64,000 nucleotides of DNA from Sphaerisporangium sp. (GTDB taxonomy: Bacteria > Actinomycetota > Actinomycetes > Streptosporangiales > Streptosporangiaceae), in contig JAOPYI010000021.1 in assembly GCA_025964675.1 (NCBI GenBank), positions 30,107 through 94,106 of the forward strand, read 5' to 3'. Made by a program: the position numbers and the translations under genes. The notes beneath the pieces were generated by a model, which worked only from the letters and a program-made list of their open reading frames with translations, was not told the DNA's origin and searched no databases. Below, one piece after another: positions 1 through 8,484 of this stretch (its first letter is position 1; every line of letters starts with the position of its first letter).

Positions 1-1
1 G

Positions 2-133
2 CCCACTCCGTTCTCGATCATCTTCCAGTCGCCCGGCCTCGCGACGGACGACGATGTGGCACCCTCGGCGGCGTCCGAGCGCATCCAGCAGCGCCGGCGG
101 CCGACGTATCCCCGTCCTCCCAGGAGGGCCTGA
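2..133 (+). CDS. possible 3' end of a CDS cut by the window edge
   Basis: An open frame runs in from the left edge and stops at TGA 131-133, giving 43 C-terminal residues. Nearly every codon ends in G or C, as in real genes of this GC content, whereas the neighbouring frames do not look coding. The tail is Arg/Pro-rich and shows no domain I recognise. No function is assigned; the remaining 200 bases up to position 334 show no further gene. Confidence 0.35.
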   Translation, partial: PTPFSIIFQSPGLATDDDVAPSAASERIQQRRRPTYPRPPRRA

Positions 134-334
134 GACAGGCTGCGTATGAAGAACCGCGGCCAGAGCGGTGAGAACGGCGGGATGCCCTCGCGGGCAGCCC
201 GCCGTTTCGAGCGACATGCTCCGGCGGCGGTGAAGCGCCATCCGATCAGGTGAGAAAGTGCGAAGCCAACCACGCGACCGACGTAGAACGTTTGACGGTG
301 TTGCCGGGATGAATCCTCAGTATCGTGGTGCCGT

Positions 335-1213
335 GTGAGTACGCCGCGCTTCCTAACCCTGCCTCCTGGTGTCCGTGCGCAGCAGATCGAGACGCCTGTG
401 GGCACGTTCGCGGCTCTGGAGGCGCTGCCGGTGCGCGGCGTCCCCGAGCGCTGGCCCGCGTTGCTGGTCCCCGGATACAGCGGTAGCAAGGAAGACTTCA
501 TCGCGATCTTCCAGACGCTCGCCCAGGCGGGCCGCCGCGTCGTCGCGATCGACATGCGCGGCCAGTACGAGACCAAGGGGCCGGACGACCCGGCCGCCTA
601 CAGCTGCGAGGCCCTCGGTGAGGACATCGACAACGTGGCCTCGGCCGTCGGCGGCGGCGAGCCCGTGCACCTGGTCGGCCACTCCTTCGGCGGCCTGGTC
701 ACGCGCGAGGCGGTGATCGGGGGAGCCACCAAGCTGGCATCCTACACGCTGATGAGCTCCGGGCCCGGCGGGATCACCGGTCCCCGCGAGAAGGCCTGCC
801 GGATCATGCTGAACGAGCTTCCCGAGGTCGGCCTCGAGTACCTCTGGACCCACCGCCTGGAGCCGGAGGCCATCGTGGCGGGGGTTCCCGACGACATCCT
901 GGCCTTCCTGCGCAGGCGGCTGTTCGCCAACTCCGCGACCGCCCTGGTCACGATGGCCGAGCAGGTGCTCGGTGCCGCCGACCGGCTGGACGACCTCAGC
1001 CAGGTGGAGGTGGCCACCCTGGTCCTGTACGGCGAGCACGACGACGGCTGGTCGCCCACGATCCAGGCCGAGATGGCGCACCGGCTCGACGCCGACTGCG
1101 TCGTGGTGCCGGGCGCGCTTCACTCCCCGGCGGTCGAGGCCCCCGAGACGACGGCGCACGCGCTCACCCGCTTCTGGAACCAGGCCGAGCAACTCCTGCT
1201 CCACACCGGCTGA
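335..1213 (+). CDS. alpha/beta hydrolase
   Basis: 292-residue alpha/beta-hydrolase fold protein, probably a cytosolic serine esterase or lipase of unknown substrate. The oxyanion-loop region is VPGYSGSKEDF (about 45-55), the nucleophile elbow is GHSFGG with Ser117, the acid is Asp236 or Asp237 in GEHDDGWSP, and the base is His263 in GALHSP. Length is normal for the family. The GTG start has no Shine-Dalgarno, but TATCGT (321-326) ends 8 nt upstream, so the mRNA may be leaderless. The next gene follows on the same strand after 38 nt. The catalytic class is secure; the substrate is not predictable. Confidence 0.85.
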   Translation: MSTPRFLTLPPGVRAQQIETPVGTFAALEALPVRGVPERWPALLVPGYSGSKEDFIAIFQTLAQAGRRVVAIDMRGQYETKGPDDPAAYSCEALGEDIDNVASAVGGGEPVHLVGHSFGGLVTREAVIGGATKLASYTLMSSGPGGITGPREKACRIMLNELPEVGLEYLWTHRLEPEAIVAGVPDDILAFLRRRLFANSATALVTMAEQVLGAADRLDDLSQVEVATLVLYGEHDDGWSPTIQAEMAHRLDADCVVVPGALHSPAVEAPETTAHALTRFWNQAEQLLLHTG

Positions 1214-1251
1214 CCGCCCCCTGTGGGACAACCCATCGGGAATGCCGTGTA

Positions 1252-2178
1252 ATGACCTTCATGACGAGCGTCGACGAGATCGTCGTCCAGCCGCCCCACA
1301 CCGTGACCTGGCGGGTCCACATCGACCGCTCCATGTGGGTGGGAGGCGTGCGCGGCCTCATGCTCCAGGCGCTGCACCCTCTCGCGATGCGCGGCGTCTG
1401 GCAGAACTCCGACTTCCAGAAGGACCCGTTCGGACGCCTGCGCCGCACCGCCGACTTCGTCGGCCGCGTGACGTTCGGCAGCCCCCAGGAGGCCGATGAG
1501 ATAGGCCGCCGCGTGCGGGGCATCCACCGGGCACTGCGCGTCGACGACCCCCGCACCGGCAGGACTCACCGCGTCGACGATCCCGAGCTGCTGCTGTGGG
1601 TCCACTGCGCCGAGGTGTCGTCCTATCTGGAGGTGGCCAGGCGTGGAGGGCTGCGGATCACCGACGCCGCGGCCGACCGCTACCTCAGGGAGCAGCGCCG
1701 CAGCGCGACCTACGTCGGCCTGCACGAGGAGGACGTTCCCGGCTCCATGGCCGAGATGCGGGACTACTTCACCGGCATGCGTTCCACGCTGGAGGTGGTG
1801 CCTGAGTCCGCGGCGACGGTCCGCTTCCTGCTCTGGCCCGCGATGCCCGAGGGCCTGCGTTTCCTGACGCCGGGCAAGCCGGCGTACTTCCCTTTCGGAG
1901 CGCTGTGCTACTACACGCTGCCCCAATGGGCGAGGCGGATGTACGGCGTGCTGCCCGAGGTGCCCGGTCCGGCCGTGACGGCGGCGCTGCGGGCGTTCCG
2001 GCTGACCATGAACACGGTGCCGGAACGAGCGTACGAGCACGCGTTCATGGGGAGCACCCGTGACATGCTCGCCGGGGCGCGCCAGCGCCTCGGCGTCGCG
2101 GGCTACGACCTGAGCAGGGGCCTCATGGGCCTGACCGATCCCCGCCGGTGGCCCGCCGGGCTCACCAGGACCGGCTGA
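1252..2178 (+). CDS. MpaB/DUF2236-family oxygenase-like protein
   Basis: 308-residue protein of the oxygenase MpaB family (DUF2236, rubber oxygenase/Lcp catalytic fold), which binds haem or iron through conserved histidines. Visible family features are the N-terminal GGVRGLMLQALHPLAM stretch with the conserved LHP histidine, the following DPFGRLRRT segment, and LLWVHCAEVSSYLEV around residues 120-134. It has no signal peptide. It lies 38 nt after the hydrolase gene and may share its transcript. A second in-frame ATG at 1261 is possible. Members act on very different substrates (polyisoprene, a mycophenolate precursor), so the reaction here is unknown. Confidence 0.75.
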   Translation: MTFMTSVDEIVVQPPHTVTWRVHIDRSMWVGGVRGLMLQALHPLAMRGVWQNSDFQKDPFGRLRRTADFVGRVTFGSPQEADEIGRRVRGIHRALRVDDPRTGRTHRVDDPELLLWVHCAEVSSYLEVARRGGLRITDAAADRYLREQRRSATYVGLHEEDVPGSMAEMRDYFTGMRSTLEVVPESAATVRFLLWPAMPEGLRFLTPGKPAYFPFGALCYYTLPQWARRMYGVLPEVPGPAVTAALRAFRLTMNTVPERAYEHAFMGSTRDMLAGARQRLGVAGYDLSRGLMGLTDPRRWPAGLTRTG

Positions 2179-2274
2179 GCACCCGTGAGGCGCTGCTCGA
2201 GGCGATGTTCCGCAGCGGGTTCGTGAGCGCCTGCTGTCCCTGGCGATGACCGGCTTCGCCACAGGCTGAGCCGG

Positions 2275-3180
2275 TCAGGCGGGGTCCGCCAGGGCGTCCC
2301 AGGGCTGGTGGGTGGTGCCCGCGGCCTGGCCCTCAGGGCAGTGCCTGCGGTAGTCGCACCAGGAGCAGATCGGGCTCGTCCTCGGGGGGAAGCTCGCTTC
2401 GATCTCCGGAGGAACGGTCGCGGGGCGACCGCCCGCAGAGGCCGTACGGGCGCCGCCCGCGGGGGCCGAGGTCGCACGCCAGTCTCGGTAGCGCTCGTCG
2501 GCCTCCGACGCCTCGAGCGCGATCTCCTCCGCGCGGCCGATGTGGCGGCCGAGGGAGTCGTCGCTGTGCTCCCACTCGACGATCGACCCCGTGGGGACGT
2601 GGTGCAGCTCGACCTTGTGGCAGGCGCGGTGCAGCACGCGGGACGACGCCATGGCGTAGATCGCGAGCGCCAGCGAGGAGCGGGCGTCCTCCTCGGTCAG
2701 CGGGCGCTTGCCGGTCTTGTAGTCGACGATCACCAGCTCGTCACCGCGCCTGTCGATGCGGTCGACGCGCCCGGAGACCGCGATGACCGAGGTGCGGGTG
2801 GCGACGGTGCGCTCGACGCCGACCGGCTCGTCCGAAGGGTCGAGGGTGCTGGTGTAGCCCGAGACCATGGCCCGCGCGCGGTCTCGCCACACCGTGGACT
2901 GCTCCTGGTCGCGGAAGCCCTCGGTGATCCACCCCTTGGTGAGCAGGATCCCCGCCATCGCGGGGGTCCTGCGCTCGTACGGCTCGCGCCACCACCCGGC
3001 CAGCGCGTTGTGGACCGAGGCGCCCACGCTGTTGTGCGCCCACGGCGGCCCCTTCTGGGGGGCCGGGCGGTCGAGGTAGGTGAAGCGGTAGCGCCGGGGA
3101 CAGTCGAGCCAGGTGTTCAACCGGGACGGCGTGCAGGAGTAGAGCCGCCTGGGCATGCCTTCCAGACCGAGTTGCCCCAC
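2275..3180 (-). CDS. RecB-like PD-(D/E)XK nuclease with Fe-S cysteines
   Basis: 301-residue stand-alone RecB/Cas4-like exonuclease, probably acting in DNA repair. The N-terminus carries the TPSRLNTWLDCPRRYRFTY motif with one cysteine. The nuclease core has IVDYKTGKRP (Asp and Lys of PD-(D/E)XK) followed by a QL-like ALAIYAMA helix. The C-terminus has CSWCDYRRHC, completing the four cysteines that hold a 4Fe-4S cluster in Cas4/AddB nucleases. Residues about 215-250 are a low-complexity Gly/Ala insert. GTG 3180 is preceded by a purine-rich GAGGAGAG; an internal ATG at residue 9 is possible. There is no CRISPR array nearby, so a Cas role is unlikely. Confidence 0.8.
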   Translation of the reverse strand: MGQLGLEGMPRRLYSCTPSRLNTWLDCPRRYRFTYLDRPAPQKGPPWAHNSVGASVHNALAGWWREPYERRTPAMAGILLTKGWITEGFRDQEQSTVWRDRARAMVSGYTSTLDPSDEPVGVERTVATRTSVIAVSGRVDRIDRRGDELVIVDYKTGKRPLTEEDARSSLALAIYAMASSRVLHRACHKVELHHVPTGSIVEWEHSDDSLGRHIGRAEEIALEASEADERYRDWRATSAPAGGARTASAGGRPATVPPEIEASFPPRTSPICSWCDYRRHCPEGQAAGTTHQPWDALADPA

Positions 3181-3250
3181 GGTCAGCCTCTCTCCTCGCC
3201 CCGTAAGGCACAGGCCGCCGGTGAAGGCGGCGGGTCACCCGTCTCCGGCG

Positions 3251-3964
3251 TCACTCGTCGTCGAGGTTGAGCTTGATCCCGGAGACGCGGGTGCCGTCGG
3301 CGAGCGGACCCTCGGCGGTGGTCGTCTCGGCGCCGGTGAGCGACCCGGCGAGCCAGTTGTCGAAGTGCGGCTCCTGCTCTCCGATCGTGGTCTCCTCGCC
3401 GTGGGCCGGCAGCACCCGGGTGTCGGTCGGCAGGGTGAAGAGCCGCTCGCCGATCGCGGTGAGCTGGTCGGCCAGCGCGGGATACTCCCCGCCGACCTTG
3501 CCAGGCCCGTCGGCCAGCAGCGTCTTGCCGGTGAAGACCACGCCCAGCGCCTCGACGTAGAGCGAGACGCCGCCCTGGGTCACGCCAGGCGTGGCGATGA
3601 CCTCGAGCTCGACATCGGCGACACCGAAGATGCCTTCGTCCTCCATGTCGATGTCGGGGTAGGTCTCCTGCCAGGTCTCGCGCCAGAGCTGGCGGTCCTT
3701 GCGGTTTAGGGCGACGACCGCCTCGTCGCGCGCCGCGACCTCGATGGCCCCGCCGACGTGGTCGGGCAGGCCGTGGGTGCAGATCACGGCGAGCACCTCG
3801 CGCTCACCCACGCTGGAAAGGATCGCCTCCGCGTCGCGCGCGGGGTCGATGACGATGACCTCCTCGTCGTCGCCCACGATCCAGGTGTTGTTCTCGACCT
3901 TGTATTCGGCGTCGTCGATAGTCACGACGCCTTCGGTCACCACTCGCTCAATACGCGCTGTCAC
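3251..3964 (-). CDS. metallo-beta-lactamase-fold protein with lost metal ligands
   Basis: 237-residue MBL-fold protein close to the actinobacterial MBL hydrolases that begin MTARI-. The fold is clear (ENNTWIVGDDEEVIVID near the start, VVFTGKTLL in the middle, LPAHGEETTIG late). As I recall them, homologues have THAHNDH, TPGH and TGDTL at the metal site; here these read THGLPDH, TPGV and TGKTL. Three metal ligands are therefore replaced, so it is probably not a normal binuclear hydrolase. GTG 3964 is chosen because TAAGGT (3972-3977, minus strand) ends 7 nt upstream and it matches homologue starts; GTG 3985 is the alternative. Confidence 0.75.
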   Translation of the reverse strand: MTARIERVVTEGVVTIDDAEYKVENNTWIVGDDEEVIVIDPARDAEAILSSVGEREVLAVICTHGLPDHVGGAIEVAARDEAVVALNRKDRQLWRETWQETYPDIDMEDEGIFGVADVELEVIATPGVTQGGVSLYVEALGVVFTGKTLLADGPGKVGGEYPALADQLTAIGERLFTLPTDTRVLPAHGEETTIGEQEPHFDNWLAGSLTGAETTTAEGPLADGTRVSGIKLNLDDE

Positions 3965-4043
3965 GGCCACGACCTTACCGAACACTTGAGCCCGTCTCGA
4001 TAAGCAATCGCACGCTCTCCGGCCCGAGGCTCGCGCCCGGAGG

Positions 4044-4679
4044 TTACGGCTCGTCTCCGAGACGAGGGGAGAACGCGCCGAAAGGCAGGTCGAGCTCCTG
4101 ATCCTGCTCTCTCAGGTCCCGCAGGGAAAGCTGGGCCAGCTCGACGAGGCATCCGGCCTCGGCGGGCCAGCCGATGATCCACAGCCAGTTTCCCATGGCC
4201 TCGCCGACGTACACGACGCGGTCGGGAAGGGCCTCGACCCACCACAGGGCCGTCGGGTGCCCCAGGGTCTCGACCTTGGCGTTGGGCGGGCCGAGGTCGA
4301 ACCCCGGGCCGGGATCGGGTCCGTCCAGCCTGGCGAAGGCGGCCCCAAGCCCCATGCCCGGCTCCTCGGCCACGAGGACCAAATCGGAGGGCCCGTGAGT
4401 GAGCGACGGCCCGGACAGGGCCACGACCCCCGCGCGGGTGCCGTCGCGCTCGTCTCCAGCGTCGCCGAACCCCGTCACCAGCCATCCCGGCGGCAACGGC
4501 CACGGCAGCCAGAAGGGGACGCGGGAGTCCTTGCGGATCACGTCGAACGCCTCGCTGGACGGACGCCTCGGCTGGAAGGGGTGGACGGCGCCGTGCACGC
4601 CGCAACTCCAGGCGCTGGACCATGCGCTGGGCGGGCGCAGCGTGCCGAAACACCGAGGGCAGGTAGGCGCGGCTCTCAC
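4044..4679 (-). CDS. DUF6758-family protein with N-terminal zinc ribbon
   Basis: 211-residue actinobacterial conserved protein of the DUF6758 family. The N-terminus has a zinc-ribbon pattern, CPRC near residue 7 and CGVH near residue 26, followed by VPFWLPWPLPPGW and the family motif LVLVAEEPGMGLGAAFA with DGPDPGPG. No signal peptide or membrane segment is seen. It diverges from the NUDIX gene, with 72 nt between the two starts. GTG 4679 places the zinc ribbon at the expected distance from the start. The function of the family is unknown. Confidence 0.7.
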   Translation of the reverse strand: MRAAPTCPRCFGTLRPPSAWSSAWSCGVHGAVHPFQPRRPSSEAFDVIRKDSRVPFWLPWPLPPGWLVTGFGDAGDERDGTRAGVVALSGPSLTHGPSDLVLVAEEPGMGLGAAFARLDGPDPGPGFDLGPPNAKVETLGHPTALWWVEALPDRVVYVGEAMGNWLWIIGWPAEAGCLVELAQLSLRDLREQDQELDLPFGAFSPRLGDEP

Positions 4680-4751
4680 AGTTATCCACGGTGCTTCGGC
4701 GGCCGCGGGTTAGTCAAGGGGAATCCCGTTATCCCGGCGTAATCTTGGCGT

Positions 4752-5159
4752 ATGCGCGTGAGGTGCGTGGGAGGGATCGTCGTCGACGGCGCTGAGCGGC
4801 TGCTCCTGATCCTGCGCGGGCACCCGCCCGGTGAGGGCCTGTGGTCGCTCCCGGGCGGCCGGGTGGAGCCCGGCGAGTCCGACGCCGCCGCCCTGGAGCG
4901 CGAGTTGCTGGAGGAGACAGGCCTTCGCGTCCGCGTCGGCGATCTGGCGGGCACCGTGGAGCGTCCGGGGCCGGCCGGCGTGCTCTACGAGATCCACGAC
5001 TACTTCGCGACCCCGGCGGGCGGCACCCCCCGGCCGGGCGACGACGCGGCGGACGTGGGGTGGTTCGGCCCCGGCGATCTCGCCCGGCTCCCGCTCACCT
5101 CCGGCCTCCTGGAGACCCTGATCGCGTGGCACGTGGTCGACGCCGGCGTCAGCGGCTGA
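4752..5159 (+). CDS. NUDIX hydrolase
   Basis: 135-residue single-domain NUDIX hydrolase that cleaves a nucleoside diphosphate linked to X; the substrate is unknown. The full Nudix box is present at about 35-57, from GGRVEPGES through RELLEETG, with all catalytic glutamates. There is no Shine-Dalgarno; TAATCT (4740-4745) ends 6 nt before the ATG, so the transcript is probably leaderless. The 3' end overlaps the convergent propeller gene by 11 nt. Confidence 0.88.
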   Translation: MRVRCVGGIVVDGAERLLLILRGHPPGEGLWSLPGGRVEPGESDAAALERELLEETGLRVRVGDLAGTVERPGPAGVLYEIHDYFATPAGGTPRPGDDAADVGWFGPGDLARLPLTSGLLETLIAWHVVDAGVSG

Positions 5160-8100
5160 ACGTCGTGCGCCACAGGGTCAGGTGGTCGGCGGTGTAGGTC
5201 GTGGAGCGGCCCACGGCGATCACCCTGTCGTCGATCACCGCGATGGCGCCGAGCCACTGGGCGCCGTCGCCGGTCATCCCGTCACCGGTCAGGGTGTGAC
5301 GCTGCCAGTCGTGGCCGTCCTCGGACGTCCAGACCGCGCTGTCGCCGGTCGCGGGCGGGCCGTACGACCCCACGGCGACCAGGCCGGACTTGGAGGTCGT
5401 CATGTCGAGCACGGTCGCGGCGGCGTCGGAGGGGAGCCAGGAGTACTGCCAGGTCACCCCGTCGTCGCCGGAGACGGCCGCGAACGGCTGCTCGGCCCCC
5501 TTGTCGTTCTGCGCGCTGCCCACGGCCACGACGTCGTTCCCCTGGAGCACCACCCGGCGCAGGCTCGCCGAGCGCGCCCCCTCGGGGATCACCCGCTTGC
5601 GCGCGGTCCAGTTCAGCCCGTCGCGCGACACCCAGACCACCCCGGACGTACGGCCGGCCGTGCCGGACCCGCCGACCGCGAGGTAGCCGTCCTTGGTCGC
5701 GACGACGTCCTCGATGCGCACGTCGGCGCCGCCCGCCGGGAGGCCCTGCGGCGCGGACCGCGAGTAGCGCCGCAGGTCGGCGGAGAACCACAGCGCGGCG
5801 ACCACCCCATCGGGGCCGCTGTCGTCACCCGCGAGCACGTACCCCTTCGGGCCGGCCGCCACTACGCGCGGGACCACGGCGTACCGCCCGGACGCCCCGA
5901 GCGCCGGCGACTCCGGCGCCTGGTGCCAGGACCGCCCGTCGGTGGAGGTGGAGAGCAGCGGCTTGACGAACGCCGAGTCCGCCGTGGTGCTGCCCACCGC
6001 GAGCCACCCCTGGGGGCCGTGGGCCACGTCGTTGAGCGACTGCCTGCCCGAGCCGCCGAGTGCCGGTGAGCTCACGGCCTTCCAGTTCTGGCCCGTGGCG
6101 CTGGTCCAGATGCCGGCGTCGCCCTTGACCGCCCCGACGGCGACGAAGGAGTTCCCCGCGGCGATCAGGGCCGTCGTCTCGCGCGCCGAGCGGCTGAGAC
6201 CGCTGATGTCCGCCAGCGGCACCGGGGCGGCGGGCTTGCCCTTGGCCGCCGTCATCAGCACCGGCAGGTTGTCCAGACCTCCGGCTCGCTGGTCACCGGC
6301 GGCCACCAGCGTGTCAGCGTCGGTGATGGCGAGGCCCCTCAGCGTGCCGGGGATCTGCCCGAGGTCGGTGCTCTCCGTCCACTTCTTGCCGTCGGCGCTG
6401 GTGAAGACGGCGTACCGCTCCCACCCCGACTCGGCGACCGCCGCGACCCCGGCGGAGGAGGAGGCGAGGCCGCGCACGCCGGTCGCCTCGCGCCCGAGCC
6501 CGCTGATCACCCCGCACTGGCGCCATTCGTCTCCGAGGTCGGAGCAGTAGATCCGGACGTCACCGGCATCCGACTTCTGCAGGGTCGGCACCAGCAGGAA
6601 GCCCTTGCCCGCCACGGCGAGCGCGCCGGGTTCGGGCCGCACGCCTGGCAGCGCGGCGGCCGTACGGAGCCAGGTCCTGCCGCCGTCGGGGGATCTCAGG
6701 ATGACCGAGGTGGTGTCGCCCTTGCCGGGGTCGGCCAGCGCCACGACGGCGTCTCCCTTGGCGACCACCGCCCGGATGGCCCTCACCTTGTCGGTGGCGC
6801 CGATCTCGCCGGTGTCCACGCGGCTCCAGCTCTGCCCGTCCGGCGACACCCAGGCCACCGGGCCGTACCCGCCGTTCTGGAGGGTCGTGGAGCCGACGGC
6901 CACGAAGCCGCTGGCCGTCCGTGCGAGGTCGGTGATCCTGTCCCCGCTCCAGAAGACCGACAGCCGCGAGGGGTCGACCGCCGTCCAGGACCGCCCGTCG
7001 GTGCTCGTCCACATCCCGCGCGCGGCAGCGCCCGCCGCGCCTGGCGCCTCGGTACCGGACGCGAGCCAGCGGCCCGCCCCGCCCGTGACGCGTCCGGCCG
7101 ACCCCGCGGGCTGGTACCCGGCGGGACCGGTCACCCGGCCCAGCTGCCAGGACCTGCCGCCGTCGGGGGAGACCAGGAAGAGGGGCCTCGGCACCGGGCT
7201 TGTCGTGTCGCTGCCGACCGCGACCACGGTCGAGCCGACGGAGGTGACCGCGTTGAGCACCTGGCTGGAACCGTTGCCGCTGATGCCCGGCGGGGCCACG
7301 AACGCCTGGTCTCCGGATCCGCCGTCACCCGCCGCCAGCCGGAGCCCGGAGCTCACCGGGGAGTTCACCCAGTTGACGATCACCAGCCCGAGGCCGGCCG
7401 TCGCCAGGAGCACCACGGCCACGAAGATCGGGGTCAGCACGCCCCGCCTGGGGCCGCGCCGCCGTGGCAGGCGGGTCTGGCGCGGCGGCCTGGGGACGAC
7501 CTGGTCGCGGTGGTGGCGCCCGCGCCCGCCGCCACGTGGACGCGCCGGGCCGGAGGCCACGAGCATGTCGGGTCGGGCGGAACGTCCCCCGGGAGGCCTG
7601 CCGATGCGCTCCTCAGCCGAGATGCCGGCGCCGGACGGGCGGGCGGTGCCGGGCGTGATCTCGGGCCTGATCTCGGGCTCGGCCGGGATGCTGGGCTCGA
7701 CCCTGATCCCCGGCCCGTCCCGCTCGTCGGGGGCCGGAGGCTCGGGCTCCACCCGGCGCGTGCGGGGCGGTCCTGAGGCGACGAGCTTGTCCGGCCGGTT
7801 CACGAGGCGGCGTGGCTGCCAGTGGGGCTCGTCTTCCTCGGGGAAGTCGCCAGGGGGCCGGTCGGGGGACGTGCGGCCGGCGCTGTGGCGGGGCTCCGCG
7901 CCTCCATACGGCCGCGCGTAGGGGTGTCGGCCCGGCTGCCTCGGCGGCTCGGCGGGGGGCTCCTCGGGAACGGGGGCACCGCCCTCGTCGGGGGTCGGCG
8001 CGCCGAAGGGCGGGAGGGCCCATGGCGAGTCGAGCGGGAGGCCGCGAGACCGGACCTCCGAGGGACCCGGTGGAGAGTGGTGCAGGGTCGGGGGGGATGT

Positions 8101-8202
8101 GTGTGCCTGGTGGTACCCGGATGGGCGCGGCGAGCCGCCGCGATCGGCACCGTCGTCCGCCGACCACCATGACGAGCGCGGGTCGTGGGGGCCCGAGGCC
8201 AC
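5149..8202 (-). CDS. membrane-anchored Asp-box (BNR) beta-propeller protein
   Basis: 1017-residue protein of unknown function. Residues 1 to about 250 are Pro/Gly/Arg-rich and disordered. One transmembrane helix, about 255-278 (PIFVAVVLLATAGLGLVIV), anchors a roughly 740-residue extracellular part. That part holds about ten Asp-box motifs (SxDGxxW type), for example SPDGGRSW, STDGRSW, SPDGQSW, SADGKKW, SRDGLNW and SEDGHDW, alternating with AVGS/AAGD strands. This suggests one or two sialidase-like beta-propellers; no sialidase catalytic residues are evident, so binding rather than hydrolysis is likelier. GTG 8202 is chosen over GTG 8211 because GGAGG lies 8 nt upstream of it. Confidence 0.75.
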   Translation of the reverse strand: MASGPHDPRSSWWSADDGADRGGSPRPSGYHQAHTSPPTLHHSPPGPSEVRSRGLPLDSPWALPPFGAPTPDEGGAPVPEEPPAEPPRQPGRHPYARPYGGAEPRHSAGRTSPDRPPGDFPEEDEPHWQPRRLVNRPDKLVASGPPRTRRVEPEPPAPDERDGPGIRVEPSIPAEPEIRPEITPGTARPSGAGISAEERIGRPPGGRSARPDMLVASGPARPRGGGRGRHHRDQVVPRPPRQTRLPRRRGPRRGVLTPIFVAVVLLATAGLGLVIVNWVNSPVSSGLRLAAGDGGSGDQAFVAPPGISGNGSSQVLNAVTSVGSTVVAVGSDTTSPVPRPLFLVSPDGGRSWQLGRVTGPAGYQPAGSAGRVTGGAGRWLASGTEAPGAAGAAARGMWTSTDGRSWTAVDPSRLSVFWSGDRITDLARTASGFVAVGSTTLQNGGYGPVAWVSPDGQSWSRVDTGEIGATDKVRAIRAVVAKGDAVVALADPGKGDTTSVILRSPDGGRTWLRTAAALPGVRPEPGALAVAGKGFLLVPTLQKSDAGDVRIYCSDLGDEWRQCGVISGLGREATGVRGLASSSAGVAAVAESGWERYAVFTSADGKKWTESTDLGQIPGTLRGLAITDADTLVAAGDQRAGGLDNLPVLMTAAKGKPAAPVPLADISGLSRSARETTALIAAGNSFVAVGAVKGDAGIWTSATGQNWKAVSSPALGGSGRQSLNDVAHGPQGWLAVGSTTADSAFVKPLLSTSTDGRSWHQAPESPALGASGRYAVVPRVVAAGPKGYVLAGDDSGPDGVVAALWFSADLRRYSRSAPQGLPAGGADVRIEDVVATKDGYLAVGGSGTAGRTSGVVWVSRDGLNWTARKRVIPEGARSASLRRVVLQGNDVVAVGSAQNDKGAEQPFAAVSGDDGVTWQYSWLPSDAAATVLDMTTSKSGLVAVGSYGPPATGDSAVWTSEDGHDWQRHTLTGDGMTGDGAQWLGAIAVIDDRVIAVGRSTTYTADHLTLWRTTFSR

Positions 8203-8460
8203 GCTCAGCACCTCCTCGTCGGCAGCCTAACCCAGTCTGAAGGCCGTAATTCGGGACCGTTCCACCGAACTCCAGCTCATCCATTGCATTGACACAGATC
8301 ACCTGCGATCGTACCGATACCCACCCCATGCCCAGTGATCACATATCTGGGTGGGATGGTGGTCGCTCTCGCCCTCGCCGCCAGTGCGCACCTCCCTGGG
8401 GCCGACTGCCGACCCGCACACCTTCCAGGGCAACACGCCGAGGCCCCTCCTGGCGAGACC

Positions 8461-8484
8461 TCTCTAGTCAGATTTATCTAGAGA
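8461..8484. terminator. small inverted repeat around the CPBP stop codon
   Basis: TCTCTAG and CTAGAGA (8461-8467 and 8478-8484) form a 7-bp stem whose loop contains the TAA stop of the CPBP gene. It could act as a weak terminator between the CPBP gene and the propeller gene that follows in the same direction. There is no U-tract. The rest of the 271-nt intergenic stretch shows no gene. Confidence 0.3.

Noticed and set aside
2275..3180. Cas4 nuclease of a CRISPR system
   Set aside because: No CRISPR repeats or other cas genes are present; stand-alone RecB-like nucleases with the same cysteines are common in actinobacteria.
5182..6069. Long open frames antisense to the propeller gene and many other genes
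   Set aside because: They are Arg/Gly/His-rich or Ser/Thr-rich shadows expected in high-GC DNA, with no family resemblance and no ribosome sites.
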